A DNA stretch of 7,323 bases from Hyphomicrobiales bacterium (GCA_028290085.1 JAQGKN010000055.1:1-7323); one strand, 5' to 3'; shown: positions 1 to 7,134, numbered from the stretch's first letter. Program-made: numbers and translations. The notes: generated by a model not told the origin, from the sequence alone.

Positions 1-443
1 CCAGCCGGCCCTTCGGCAAAGACCAGTTCGTTGCGCTTCAACGCGCGAAGATAAAGATCCTGCGCGGCGTTGCGCGCGCGGACTGCTCCACGCTTACGCG
101 TCGAGACCTGTTCGAAACTCGTGCGTGTGGGCTCCTGTTCCTTGGGGAACAGGCTGCCTTGGAGCGCGCCCTCCTGAACCGCGCCGTCAACGTCACCAAG
201 CGAGATCGACTGCCCAGTTTTTACGCGCGCGTACAAATTTTCCAGGACACGCCGAGCATGGTCGCACGCGTCCTGAGGGCCTTTCAGTGTCACGTGATTC
301 CCGTTGGCGTTTGCGGAGACGCCGAGTCTCCGTTCAATCCTTGCGAGATTCTGATCGTAGTGACCGATCACGAGAGAAGCGAAACGGTTATCATCGAAAG
401 CCAAGGTAACTTCTGCGAGTTCCTGTCCATTCTGGGCGGTCAT
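1..443 (-). CDS. phoH: PhoH family ATPase, N-terminal part (cut by left window edge)
   Basis: Cytoplasmic PhoH-like (PhoL/YbeZ type) ATPase, a family linked to RNA metabolism and commonly encoded beside ybeY. About 147 codons are present. The N-terminal section (residues ~10-75, starting TLAFDDNRFASLVIG) resembles the small KH-like region of the family; a charged linker follows; the segment LYLRALKRNELVFAEGPAG then leads into the P-loop, so the window ends just inside Walker A (GPAG of the expected GPAGTGKT). I chose the ATG at 443 because GGAGG lies 5 bases upstream. The frame stays open further up, with an ATG at 536 and a GTG at 548 overlapping the miaB stop, but neither has a good ribosome site. 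The position directly after miaB matches the usual alphaproteobacterial order miaB-phoH-ybeY. The identity is well supported by sequence and neighbour; the exact start is less certain. Confidence 0.88.
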   Translation of the reverse strand, partial: MTAQNGQELAEVTLAFDDNRFASLVIGHYDQNLARIERRLGVSANANGNHVTLKGPQDACDHARRVLENLYARVKTGQSISLGDVDGAVQEGALQGSLFPKEQEPTRTSFEQVSTRKRGAVRARNAAQDLYLRALKRNELVFAEGPA

Positions 444-448
444 CGTTG

Positions 449-453
449 CCTCC
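449..453 (-). promoter_or_regulatory. Ribosome binding site of phoH
   Basis: A perfect GGAGG on the minus strand sits 5 bases before the ATG at 443. It decides this start over two in-frame upstream candidates (536 and 548) that would add 31 or 35 residues of low-complexity, poorly family-like sequence. Confidence 0.65.
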
Positions 454-544
454 GCGACGGAAGATGCATCACGCGAGCCATCCGGTCGGGTGGCAGGTAC
501 AGTCTTGTCAGAAGATCTCAAGCTCGCATCCCCCATCTCGCTGT

Positions 545-1993
545 TCACGACGTCTGTTCGACCAGCCTGCCGAACAATGAATTGGAGCTCGTTCCGATGA
601 TCTCGACGGCGGCGACTTCGCCGATGAGATCGTCGGGTCCGTCCACTTGAACGGTCTGCATATACGGCGTCTTGCCGGCTATCTGGCCGGGGTGGCGGCC
701 TTTCTTCTCGAAGAGGACATCTATGGTGCGGCCGACCGCCGAGGCATTGAATTCACGACGCTGCTCGTCGGCGAGCAATTGCAGCCGCGCCAATCGCTCG
801 CTCTTCACATCTTCTGGAACCTGATCGTCCATTTGCGCACCGGGTGTGCCCGGGCGCATCGAATATTTGAAGAAATAGGTACTCGCAAAGCCCACTTTCC
901 TGATGAGATCGAGAGTTGCCTCGAAGTCCGCGTCTGTCTCGCCTGGAAAGCCGACGATGAAGTCGGAAGACAGCGCCATATCCGGACGAACGGCGCGAAT
1001 GCGTTCCACGAGATCAAGATAGGCCTGCGCGCCGTGCTTTCGGTTCATCGCGGACAAGATACGGTCCGAGCCCGATTGCACGGGCAAGTGCAAGAAGGGC
1101 ATCAAAGCCGTATCGCCCGCGTGAGCCGCAATCAGATCCTCTGCCATATCGTTTGGATGACTGGTCATATAACGAATGCGACGCAATCGCGGGATGGTCG
1201 CGAGTTCAGCGACGAGCCCTGCCAGGGTGCGAGACGTGCCGTTTGTACCTTCACCGTGATACGCGTTGACGTTCTGGCCGAGCAGCGTGATTTCACGAAC
1301 GCCTGCAGAAACGAGATGCTCAACCTCGCTGGTGATCTGGGACGCCGGCCGGGACATTTCTGCGCCGCGTGTGTAAGGGACCACGCAGAATGTGCAGAAT
1401 TTGTCGCAGCCTTCCTGAATGGTCACAAAGGCGCTGACACCGCGGCTCGCAACCTTTGCGCGAGTTGGTGGCTCGAGATGATCGAACTTGTCGTCAATGG
1501 GAAAATCCGTCTCGAGGATCCGAGCCGCAGTTTCGGCATTCCGCAACATGTCGGGCAGCCGGTGATAGTTCTGCGGACCGACAACCAGATCCACGGCTTT
1601 CTGGCGCCGAAAGATTTCAGCGCCTTCGGCCTGAGCCACACACCCCGCGACAGCGATCTTGGTCACAAGGCCGCGCGAGGCGCGGTCATCCTTGACCATT
1701 TTTACCTTGCCGAGCTCTGAGAATATCTTCTCAGCGGCGCGCTCACGTATGTGGCACGTGTTGAGAATGACGAGATCGGCCTCGCCCATATCTTTGGTCT
1801 CGTCATATCCCTCCGGCGCAAGAACGTCCGCCATCCGCGTGGCGTCATACGCGTTCATCTGGCAGCCGTAGGATTTTACAAACAACTTGCGGCGGGGGGG
1901 CGCCAGCTCAGCCCGATCCGGGGCCAGTGACGGCACCGCGGTTTCTTCGGATATGAATCTGTCCAAGCGGCCTCTACCTTCGCTTTTGATCAA
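545..1993 (-). CDS. miaB: tRNA-2-methylthio-N6-dimethylallyladenosine synthase MiaB
   Basis: Radical SAM methylthiotransferase that adds the 2-methylthio group to i6A37 in tRNAs reading codons that begin with U. All three expected parts are present in 482 residues: the N-terminal UPF0004 domain (~36-150) with the three auxiliary-cluster cysteines C44 (SYGCQMNAY), C80 (LNTCHIRE) and C118 (AVAGCVAQ); the radical SAM domain with CxxxCxxC at C196, C200 and C203 ([17 protein letters not shown]); and a C-terminal TRAM domain (~418-478) for RNA binding. GQNVNAY and [11 protein letters not shown] are further family motifs. The start is a TTG: GGAGG lies only 3 bases upstream of it, and an in-frame TTG at 1966 is the alternative. 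The first ~34 residues lie outside the conserved domain, so either start gives an intact enzyme. The gene follows rimI after ~90 bases. Identity is certain; the start is not. Confidence 0.97.
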   Translation of the reverse strand: MIKSEGRGRLDRFISEETAVPSLAPDRAELAPPRRKLFVKSYGCQMNAYDATRMADVLAPEGYDETKDMGEADLVILNTCHIRERAAEKIFSELGKVKMVKDDRASRGLVTKIAVAGCVAQAEGAEIFRRQKAVDLVVGPQNYHRLPDMLRNAETAARILETDFPIDDKFDHLEPPTRAKVASRGVSAFVTIQEGCDKFCTFCVVPYTRGAEMSRPASQITSEVEHLVSAGVREITLLGQNVNAYHGEGTNGTSRTLAGLVAELATIPRLRRIRYMTSHPNDMAEDLIAAHAGDTALMPFLHLPVQSGSDRILSAMNRKHGAQAYLDLVERIRAVRPDMALSSDFIVGFPGETDADFEATLDLIRKVGFASTYFFKYSMRPGTPGAQMDDQVPEDVKSERLARLQLLADEQRREFNASAVGRTIDVLFEKKGRHPGQIAGKTPYMQTVQVDGPDDLIGEVAAVEIIGTSSNSLFGRLVEQTS

Positions 1994-1996
1994 ACG

Positions 1997-2001
1997 CCTC
2001 C
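1997..2001 (-). promoter_or_regulatory. Ribosome binding site before the TTG start of miaB
   Basis: GGAGG on the minus strand ends 3 bases before the TTG at 1993. The spacing is tighter than usual, but the match is perfect and there is no ATG or GTG in frame ahead of the conserved domain. A weaker AGAGG, 4 bases before the TTG at 1966, is the competing site. Confidence 0.45.
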
Positions 2002-2083
2002 GGAACGGTGGCAGCGCAGTTGCAGGATATGCGAACTCAAGCCCTCTTCTAGTGCGATCAGGCCACTTTGAGAATAAAACTCT

Positions 2084-2569
2084 TCACGACACGTCTGCTC
2101 GTAGGATGAGCGCAGTCGCGCGCGTGCCATCCGCCTTGCTGTAATAGCCCGGTCGGCGGCCCACCTCCTGAAAGCCGTAGGCGCGGTACAGCTTCAAAGC
2201 TGGACCATTGCCTTCGTCCACTTCCAAAAACATCTCTTTGATTCCAGCCGCAGCGATCCTCGACATGTGGTGGTTGAGCAAGTCATGGCCAACCCCCTTC
2301 CCTCGATGGGCTGGGTCAACGGCGATGGTCAAGATCTCGGCTTCGGGCGCGGCGAGCCGGGAGATGACGAATCCGAGGAGAGCCTTGCCCGATCCCGTCA
2401 GAGCCGCGTCCGATATACATTCGCGCTGCGAGATCAGTTGCTCGACTTCGTTCACGCCCCAGGGGCGTGCGAAGGCGGTTTTGTGAATGGCTGCGCAGGC
2501 AGAAGCCCAGGCCGGGTCCAGCCGCCGCATCGTCCGGCCGGATCTGCGCCAGAATGTCGGCCAGCGCAT
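2084..2569 (-). CDS. rimI: RimI-type GNAT N-acetyltransferase
   Basis: GNAT-family protein N-acetyltransferase; family members acetylate the N-terminal alanine of ribosomal protein S18 using acetyl-CoA. In 161 residues the pattern is clear: the acetyl-CoA loop VDPAHRGKGVGHDLL at 84-98, then MFLEVDEGN with E116 at the position of the proposed catalytic glutamate, then LKLYRAYGFQEVGRRPGYY with Y128 at the position of the general-acid tyrosine. FARPW near residue 33 is a common RimI signature. The chosen ATG at 2569 lies 4 bases past the tsaB stop, which fits translational coupling. An internal ATG at 2530 (residue 14) would give a more typical N-terminus; neither has a strong ribosome site. The tsaB-rimI pairing is widespread and supports RimI over a generic acetyltransferase. 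The true substrate is inferred. Confidence 0.92.
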   Translation of the reverse strand: MRWPTFWRRSGRTMRRLDPAWASACAAIHKTAFARPWGVNEVEQLISQRECISDAALTGSGKALLGFVISRLAAPEAEILTIAVDPAHRGKGVGHDLLNHHMSRIAAAGIKEMFLEVDEGNGPALKLYRAYGFQEVGRRPGYYSKADGTRATALILRADVS

Positions 2570-2573
2570 ATAC

Positions 2574-3263
2574 TCAGCTCGTGACGCGGGCGATGAGGCC
2601 CTTGGTTTGAGGCTGAGCGTCCGGCGGTTTGAGGTAGTAGGGCCGCGCCAGATTTTTCGAGGGATCGGCCAGCGTTCCCAAGTGGGCTACGAAAGCGATG
2701 TCGGGGGCTACGGTCTGGCCGACCACGTCGGCCTCTATGCCCATCGACCAAGCCTCGATTGCCATCATCGGCGCGCCAGACCCGGTGAGCTGTAGCGGAC
2801 CGGATCCCAAAGCTCGTACGGCGTCGCGCACTGTGGCCAAGCGTGGCGCGAGGATGTTTTGCCCCTGGGGACCATATCCCTGCACGTAGATATGGCCATG
2901 CTTGGCGTCTACGCCCGCCGCAATGACAGCGCCCCCGCTTCGACCAATCAGCGGAGCTGCAAAGGCAGAGAGCGATGACACTCCGACGACCGGGATATCG
3001 CAGGCAAGCCCGATGGCCCTGGCAGCTGCGATGCCGATTCGGATTCCCGTAAACGATCCCGGACCGACGACAACCGCGATCCTGTCCAAGGCGTCGAATG
3101 CCAGCCCACTGGCTGCCATCACACGCTCGATCAGTGGTAGCAGAGCTTCAGAATGACCGCGAACCATGGGCATGGTTTCGAGCGCAAGCAGCTCACCAAG
3201 CTGCCCGGAGAGCAAACAGACCGAAACCGCGGGGTGCGCGGTGTCGATAGCCAGGATCTTCAT
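2574..3263 (-). CDS. tsaB: tRNA threonylcarbamoyladenosine biosynthesis protein TsaB
   Basis: TsaB (YeaZ) is an inactive paralogue of TsaD; it dimerises with TsaD and, with TsaE, supports transfer of threonylcarbamoyl to A37 of ANN-reading tRNAs in the cytoplasm. The 229-residue length is normal. Visible signatures are the actin-fold start MKILAIDTA, the motif GPGSFTGIRIG at 67-77, an aspartate-containing strand near 117-120 (AGVDAKHG) and the C-terminal ARPYYLKPPDAQPQ. The ATG at 3263 has GGGAG 12 bases upstream, which is rather far. Another ATG ten bases earlier is out of frame. The gene lies 37 bases after nfu and 4 bases before rimI, so the three are probably co-transcribed. Confidence 0.96.
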   Translation of the reverse strand: MKILAIDTAHPAVSVCLLSGQLGELLALETMPMVRGHSEALLPLIERVMAASGLAFDALDRIAVVVGPGSFTGIRIGIAAARAIGLACDIPVVGVSSLSAFAAPLIGRSGGAVIAAGVDAKHGHIYVQGYGPQGQNILAPRLATVRDAVRALGSGPLQLTGSGAPMMAIEAWSMGIEADVVGQTVAPDIAFVAHLGTLADPSKNLARPYYLKPPDAQPQTKGLIARVTS

Positions 3264-3300
3264 TGCGCCGCATTACTCCCGGAAACCCTGAATTTTTCGA

Positions 3301-3870
3301 TCAAATCTGCTCAACGGACTGAACGTCTGGCAGAAAATGCTTGAGAAGGTTCTGAATACCATTCTTGAGCGTAGCCGTCGAAGATGGGCAACCAGAGCAG
3401 GCGCCTTTCATGGCGAGATAGACCGTGCCGTCCCGGAACCCGCGGAACGTGATGTCGCCTCCGTCACCCGCGACTGCCGGACGAATGCGCGTCTCAAGCA
3501 GCTCCTTGATGGTGGCGACCGTCTCGGCATCCTCTGGCGCGAAGAACTCGTCCTGCTCTCCTGCGTGCGCGGGGCTGCCCGTATGTTCTTCGGCGAGAAG
3601 CGGCAAGCCGGACACATAGTGTTCCATGATCGCGCCCAGAATGGAGGGCTTGAGGTGCTGCCAATCACCATCGGACTTGCTGACGGAGATGAAGTCCGAA
3701 CCGAAAAACACGGCGGAAACGCCCGGGATCGCGAAAATCGCGCCTGCCAAGGGTGATTTGGCGGCGCTTGCTGCGTCGCTCATCTCCATTGTTCCGTTGG
3801 GCAAGACTTCTCGCCCGGGCAGGAATTTCAAGGTCGCGGGATTAGGCGTGGCTTCGGTCTGGATGAACAT
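3301..3870 (-). CDS. nfu: Nfu-type Fe-S cluster scaffold/carrier protein (NifU family)
   Basis: Carrier that binds a [4Fe-4S] cluster, usually at the interface of a dimer, and passes it to target enzymes. Two domains are visible in 189 residues: an Nfu N-terminal domain (~1-87, starting MFIQTEATPNPATLKFLPG, the typical alphaproteobacterial and mitochondrial Nfu1 opening) and a NifU C-terminal domain (~115-189) with the cluster ligands C158 and C161 in KGACSGCPSST, preceded by RPAVAGDGGDI. The linker at ~92-112 is acidic and variable. The ATG at 3870 is well supported by GGGAG ending 6 bases upstream. It is the first gene after a 122-base gap and is followed by tsaB and rimI. It resembles mitochondrial Nfu1 more than enterobacterial NfuA, whose N-terminal domain is of A-type-carrier origin. 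Confidence 0.95.
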   Translation of the reverse strand: MFIQTEATPNPATLKFLPGREVLPNGTMEMSDAASAAKSPLAGAIFAIPGVSAVFFGSDFISVSKSDGDWQHLKPSILGAIMEHYVSGLPLLAEEHTGSPAHAGEQDEFFAPEDAETVATIKELLETRIRPAVAGDGGDITFRGFRDGTVYLAMKGACSGCPSSTATLKNGIQNLLKHFLPDVQSVEQI

Positions 3871-3876
3871 GACAAT

Positions 3877-3881
3877 CTCCC
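3877..3881 (-). promoter_or_regulatory. Ribosome binding site of nfu
   Basis: GGGAG on the minus strand is followed by 6 bases and then the ATG at 3870. This is good spacing and agrees with the conserved N-terminus of the protein. Confidence 0.6.
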
Positions 3882-3916
3882 AGCGTCCGGTTCAAGGCCG
3901 GCGTCGGATGGCGATC

Positions 3917-3927
3917 TCTCAATGAGA
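3917..3927. repeat. Short inverted repeat in the nfu leader
   Basis: TCTCA-A-TGAGA is a perfect 5-base inverted repeat around one central base. Its right arm overlaps the first copy of the 8-base direct repeat next to it. With a one-base spacer it cannot form a stable RNA hairpin, so a protein-binding site is the more sensible reading, if it has any function. Confidence 0.3.
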
Positions 3928-3950
3928 CCTCACAGGCAGATAAGACCTCA
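3925..3950. repeat. Two direct copies of AGACCTCA, 18 bases apart
   Basis: AGACCTCA occurs at 3925-3932 and again at 3943-3950 (TGAGGTCT on the coding strand of nfu). The copies lie on either side of the candidate -10 element upstream of nfu. The layout is operator-like, but I do not recognise the motif as a known Fur, Irr, RirA or IscR site. Confidence 0.35.
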
Positions 3951-3966
3951 GCCCCCCGAAGATCAA
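3938..3966 (-). promoter_or_regulatory. Weak candidate promoter for nfu-tsaB-rimI
   Basis: On the minus strand TTGATC (3966-3961) and TTATCT (3943-3938) are separated by 17 bases. The -35 keeps the TTGA core; the -10 is a poor match to TATAAT. A promoter somewhere in this 122-base gap is expected from the spacing, but this particular one is weakly supported. Confidence 0.22.
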
Positions 3967-3992
3967 TGGTGCAGGATGCATATGCGCCTTGG

Positions 3993-5027
3993 TCAGCGCA
4001 CAAAACCCATGATGTCGCGTACCGCCGTCATTGTCTCGGACGCACGTACGCGGGCCCGGTTGGCCCCGTCCCGCAGAACGGAATCAATGTAGGTCGTATC
4101 CGCCTGCAGGCGGCGCATCTCGGTCCCGATCGGGGAGAGCTTGGCAACTGCAAGATCGATGAGGGCGGCTTTGAACGTCGAGAAATTGCCACCCCCGAAC
4201 TGCTGCAGCACGTCGAGCTTAGTACGCTCGTCGAGCGCTGCATAAATACCGACCAGATTGTCAGCCTCCGGTCTCCCGGCCAAACCCTCGATCGCCGACG
4301 GCAGCGCGTCCGCATCGGTCTTGGCCTTGCGAATTTTCTGGGCAATCGTATCGGCGTCGTCGGCGAGATTGATGCGCGAATTGTCCGACGGATCGGACTT
4401 CGACATTTTTTTCGATCCCTCGCGCAGGCTCATCACGCGCGTCGCCGGCCCTTGGATGAGTGGCTCCGGGAGCGGGAAAAATGTTTCGCCCTCGGCAAAG
4501 GCCGGATTTCCAGAGACGAAATCATTGTTGAACTTCTGTGCGATGTCACGCGCCAGTTCCAGATGCTGCTTCTGGTCTTCGCCAACCGGCACATGCGTCG
4601 CGCGATAGACGAGGATGTCGGCGGCCATGAGGGTTGGATAGGCGTAGAGGCCCACAGACGCGTTCTCACGGTCCTTACCGGCCTTCTCCTTGAATTGCGT
4701 CATGCGATTGAGCCAACCCATGCGCGCCACGCAATTGAAAATCCAGGCCAGTTCCGCATGTTCCGCGACCTGGCTCTGGTTGAACACGATGTGCTTGCGG
4801 GGATCGATGCCTGCCGCGATGAAGGCGGCGGTGACCTCCCGAATGTTCGAGGTCAGCTCCGCGGGCTTCTGCGCTACTGTGATCGCATGAAGGTCGACCA
4901 CGCAGTAGATGCAGTCGTGCGTATCCTGGAGCGCCACGAATTTCGTGATCGCGCCGAGATAATTGCCCAGATGCAAATTGCCGGTCGGCTGGACGCCGGA
5001 AAAGACGAGCTGCGGGAATGTTTGCAT
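3993..5027 (-). CDS. trpS: Tryptophan--tRNA ligase
   Basis: Class I aminoacyl-tRNA synthetase that charges tRNA-Trp using ATP in the cytoplasm. The 344-residue length is normal for bacterial TrpS. The class I signatures are both present: the HIGH-type motif as HLGN at 19-22, within [18 protein letters not shown], and KMSKS at 208-212 or adjacent, within [21 protein letters not shown] near 44-50 and [15 protein letters not shown] near 147-161 are further TrpS family blocks. The ATG at 5027 is the only start: the next in-frame codons upstream hold no start codon before a TAA. GGAG lies 12 bases away, so ribosome-site spacing is loose. The gene stands between 91- and 122-base gaps and is probably its own transcription unit. 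Confidence 0.97.
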   Translation of the reverse strand: MQTFPQLVFSGVQPTGNLHLGNYLGAITKFVALQDTHDCIYCVVDLHAITVAQKPAELTSNIREVTAAFIAAGIDPRKHIVFNQSQVAEHAELAWIFNCVARMGWLNRMTQFKEKAGKDRENASVGLYAYPTLMAADILVYRATHVPVGEDQKQHLELARDIAQKFNNDFVSGNPAFAEGETFFPLPEPLIQGPATRVMSLREGSKKMSKSDPSDNSRINLADDADTIAQKIRKAKTDADALPSAIEGLAGRPEADNLVGIYAALDERTKLDVLQQFGGGNFSTFKAALIDLAVAKLSPIGTEMRRLQADTTYIDSVLRDGANRARVRASETMTAVRDIMGFVR

Positions 5028-5062
5028 GTGGGGACGAAACTCCGCCGATCTCCAAGGCGAGC

Positions 5063-5092
5063 CTTATCGCAAAAGCGCTAGGCCTCTGGCAA
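5063..5092 (-). promoter_or_regulatory. Candidate sigma-70-type promoter for trpS
   Basis: On the minus strand TTGCCA (5092-5087, five of six matches to TTGACA) is followed after 18 bases by GATAAG (5068-5063, four of six matches to TATAAT). A start site near 5056 would leave a leader of roughly 30 bases. It is the best such pair I see in the hslU-trpS gap. Confidence 0.4.
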
Positions 5093-5094
5093 GT

Positions 5095-5116
5095 GACCCC
5101 GGGCCGCCGGCGGGTC
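5095..5116 (-). other. GC-rich inverted repeat just past hslU
   Basis: GACCC and GGGTC arms flank a GC-rich centre, which includes the self-complementary CCGCCGGCGG at 5104-5113. It begins 2 bases after the hslU stop, where a transcript end would be useful, but no T-run follows it on the minus strand. It may be a weak or factor-assisted terminator, or simply GC-rich sequence. Confidence 0.25.
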
Positions 5117-5118
5117 GC

Positions 5119-6426
5119 CTATAGGATGAAGCGGCTGAGATCGGCGTTTTTGGCAAGATCCGCGATCTGGTGCTCCACGAAAGGGCCGTCGATGATGACC
5201 GTCTGGCCGGCGCGGTCCGGAGCTGTGAAGCTGACGTCCTCCAACAGCTTTTCCATGATGGTCTGAAGCCGCCTCGCGCCGATGTTTTCGACGGTTGAGT
5301 TAACCTGCACAGCCATGCGCGCCAGCGCATCAATCCCATCGCTGGTGAATTCGAGCGACACGTCCTCGGTCTGAAGGAGGGCAACATATTGCTTCACGAG
5401 GCTCGCTTCCGTCTCGACGAGGATGCGACGGAAGTCCTCTTGGACGAGAGGGCGGAGTTCGACCCGGATGGGAAGTCGCCCCTGCAATTCCGGAAGCAGG
5501 TCGGAGGGTTTTGCGATGTGAAACGCGCCTGATGCGATGAAGAGGATGTGGTCGGTCTTCACCGTCCCATGTTTGGTTGCGACGTTCGTGCCCTCGATGA
5601 GTGGCAGCAGGTCGCGCTGGACGCCTTCGCGCGACACGTCGGCTCCGCCACGGTGTTCGCGAGCACAGATTTTGTCGATTTCATCGAGAAAAACGATTCC
5701 GTTGTTTTCGACTTCGCGAATGGCTTCCTGGACGACCTGATCCTGATCGAGCAGCTTGTCGCTTTCTTCAGAAATGAGGGGCTCGTAAGCCTCTTTCACA
5801 GAAGTTCGCAACGTCCTGGTGCGCGTCCCGAGGGCCTTGCCAAATATGTCGCCTATGGAAATGGCGCCGACCGAGGAGCCCGGCATGTTGGGAAGCTCGA
5901 ACATCGGCATTCCCTGGGCCTGCTGCGCCAGTTCGATCTCGACCTCCTTGTCATCGAGCTCGCCCATACGCAATTTGCGACGAAAGCTATCTCGCGTAGC
6001 CGCGGAGGCCGTTTTGCCGACGAGAGCGTCGAGAATGCGCTCTTCCGCGGCAGCCTGTGCCTTGGCGACTAGGGCCTTTCGCTTGCGTTCCTTGACGAGA
6101 GAAATACCAATTTCGAGAAGGTCGCGAACGATCTGTTCAACGTCGCGGCCGACATATCCAACTTCTGTGAATTTCGTCGCCTCAACCTTGAGAAAGGGCG
6201 CGGCGGCAAGTTTCGCCAAGCGACGAGCTATCTCCGTTTTGCCGCAGCCCGTCGGCCCAATCATCAGAATGTTTTTCGGCAACACCTCCTCACGCATCGG
6301 CCCTTGCAATTGCAGGCGCCGCCAGCGATTTCGGAGTGCGACGGCGACAGCCCGCTTCGCGTCGTTCTGACCGACGATGAAGCGATCCAATTCAGAAACG
6401 ATCTCGCGCGGCGAAAAATCGGTCAT
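5119..6426 (-). CDS. hslU: ATP-dependent protease ATPase subunit HslU (ClpY)
   Basis: AAA+ unfoldase ring that binds, unfolds and feeds substrates into the HslV peptidase. The 435-residue length is close to the E. coli protein. In order: the opening [20 protein letters not shown]; Walker A GPTGCGKT at 57-64; the pore loop GYVGRDVE at 90-97; the family's inserted I domain (~110-230), rich in charged and coiled residues; Walker B IVFLDEID at 244-251; [15 protein letters not shown] at 265-279; the arginine-finger region [11 protein letters not shown] near 314-324; sensor 2 GARRL at 383-387; and the C-terminal tail DLSRFIL, the segment that docks into HslV. The ATG at 6426 has GGGA 6 bases upstream. 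It lies 30 bases after hslV, so the two are almost certainly one operon. No key residue is missing. Confidence 0.98.
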   Translation of the reverse strand: MTDFSPREIVSELDRFIVGQNDAKRAVAVALRNRWRRLQLQGPMREEVLPKNILMIGPTGCGKTEIARRLAKLAAAPFLKVEATKFTEVGYVGRDVEQIVRDLLEIGISLVKERKRKALVAKAQAAAEERILDALVGKTASAATRDSFRRKLRMGELDDKEVEIELAQQAQGMPMFELPNMPGSSVGAISIGDIFGKALGTRTRTLRTSVKEAYEPLISEESDKLLDQDQVVQEAIREVENNGIVFLDEIDKICAREHRGGADVSREGVQRDLLPLIEGTNVATKHGTVKTDHILFIASGAFHIAKPSDLLPELQGRLPIRVELRPLVQEDFRRILVETEASLVKQYVALLQTEDVSLEFTSDGIDALARMAVQVNSTVENIGARRLQTIMEKLLEDVSFTAPDRAGQTVIIDGPFVEHQIADLAKNADLSRFIL

Positions 6427-6456
6427 TTGGGTTCCCGTTTATTGGTTGCCGAGCGA

Positions 6457-7032
6457 TCAACGCGCACCGATTGTCTCGATTACGAGATTGCCGTTGGTGT
6501 ACACACAAATCTCAGCGGCGATCTGCATCGAAGAGCGAACAATCCGCTCCGGGTCGGCCTCGACCGGAAGGAGCGCGCGGGCGGCGGCCAGCGCATAATT
6601 TCCCCCGGACCCAATCGCCATGACCGCTCCGTGCGGCGTCATTTCCGGCTCCAGGACGTCCCCGGTTCCGGTCAGGACAAGCCCGACCGATGCATCCGCC
6701 ACCAGCATCATGGCTTCGAGACGGCGTAAATATCGATCTGTGCGCCAATCCTTGGCGAGTTCGACAGAGGCACGAAGAAGCTGACCAGGATATTGTTCGA
6801 GCTTGGTTTCCAGTCGCTCGAAGAGTGCAAATGCATCAGCCGTAGCTCCCGCAAAGCCAGCTATGACATCCCCTTTGCCCAATCTGCGGACTTTTCGGGC
6901 ATTGCCCTTGATAATCGTCTGCCCGAGACTGACCTGACCATCGCCGCCGATGACCGTGTGCCCTCCTTTTCGAACCATCAAAATGGTCGTGGCGTGCCAA
7001 GTGGGGGGAGACCCGGACGGCGTGTTCTGCAT
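6457..7032 (-). CDS. hslV: ATP-dependent protease proteolytic subunit HslV (ClpQ)
   Basis: Threonine peptidase of the HslUV complex, related to the proteasome beta subunit; it forms a double hexameric ring capped by HslU. I start it at the ATG at 7032, giving 191 residues. The frame stays open to an ATG at 7125, but those extra 31 residues have no family character and would overlap the candidate promoter. A 14-residue propeptide ends in WHA before the catalytic threonine (T15, [10 protein letters not shown]). Numbering from the mature threonine, D17 (GGDGQ) and K33 (NARKVRRL) sit exactly where the catalytic set requires, and the active-site serine block is GSGGNYA. The loop before it, [14 protein letters not shown], looks about four residues longer than in relatives I recall. 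No strong ribosome site precedes this ATG. hslU follows after 30 bases. Confidence 0.96.
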   Translation of the reverse strand: MQNTPSGSPPTWHATTILMVRKGGHTVIGGDGQVSLGQTIIKGNARKVRRLGKGDVIAGFAGATADAFALFERLETKLEQYPGQLLRASVELAKDWRTDRYLRRLEAMMLVADASVGLVLTGTGDVLEPEMTPHGAVMAIGSGGNYALAAARALLPVEADPERIVRSSMQIAAEICVYTNGNLVIETIGAR

Positions 7033-7082
7033 AGGGGTGTCTGACCTGACAGAGTGATGCGGCACCAGAAGGCGGAACACGG

Positions 7083-7111
7083 ATCTATAAATCGAGGCCG
7101 GCCATCGCAAG
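7083..7111 (-). promoter_or_regulatory. Candidate heat-shock (sigma-32-like) promoter for hslVU
   Basis: On the minus strand CTTGCG (7111-7106), preceded by a C-run as in alphaproteobacterial RpoH promoters, is followed after 16 bases by TATAGAT (7089-7083). The CTTG core fits RpoH sites; the -10 is only a partial match. hslVU is a classical heat-shock operon, which raises the prior. It would place transcription start about 40-45 bases before the ATG at 7032 and so supports that start. Confidence 0.35.
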
Positions 7112-7134
7112 GGGGTGGTAGCCATGCGGCACTA

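Noticed and set aside
159..650. Plus-strand open frame across the phoH-miaB boundary
   Set aside because: It covers the opposite strand of two real genes and their gap; the protein has no family resemblance.
647..1720. Long open frame of 357 codons on the plus strand opposite miaB
   Set aside because: It mirrors a fully conserved miaB on the other strand, its protein shows no family motif and it has a composition typical of antisense frames in GC-rich DNA.
2067..2083. Possible terminator after rimI (GAG and CTC arms around a TTTTATT stretch)
   Set aside because: The stem is only three base pairs and the T-rich part is in the loop rather than after the stem.
5053..5066. AAGGCGAGCCTT-like palindrome upstream of trpS as an operator or tRNA-sensing element
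   Set aside because: The arms are five bases with a two-base centre, no T-box or leader peptide with tryptophan codons accompanies it, and such small palindromes are frequent by chance.
3966..5081. Long open frame of 371 codons on the plus strand opposite trpS
   Set aside because: The predicted protein is Arg- and His-rich with no recognisable domain, and trpS with both class I motifs accounts for the same DNA.
5548..6072. Plus-strand open frame opposite hslU
   Set aside because: It lies inside the conserved ATPase gene and has no motif or convincing ribosome site.
7033..7125. N-terminal extension of HslV to an ATG at 7125
   Set aside because: The added 31 residues have no HslV character, would make the protein far longer than the family, and would overlap the candidate promoter.
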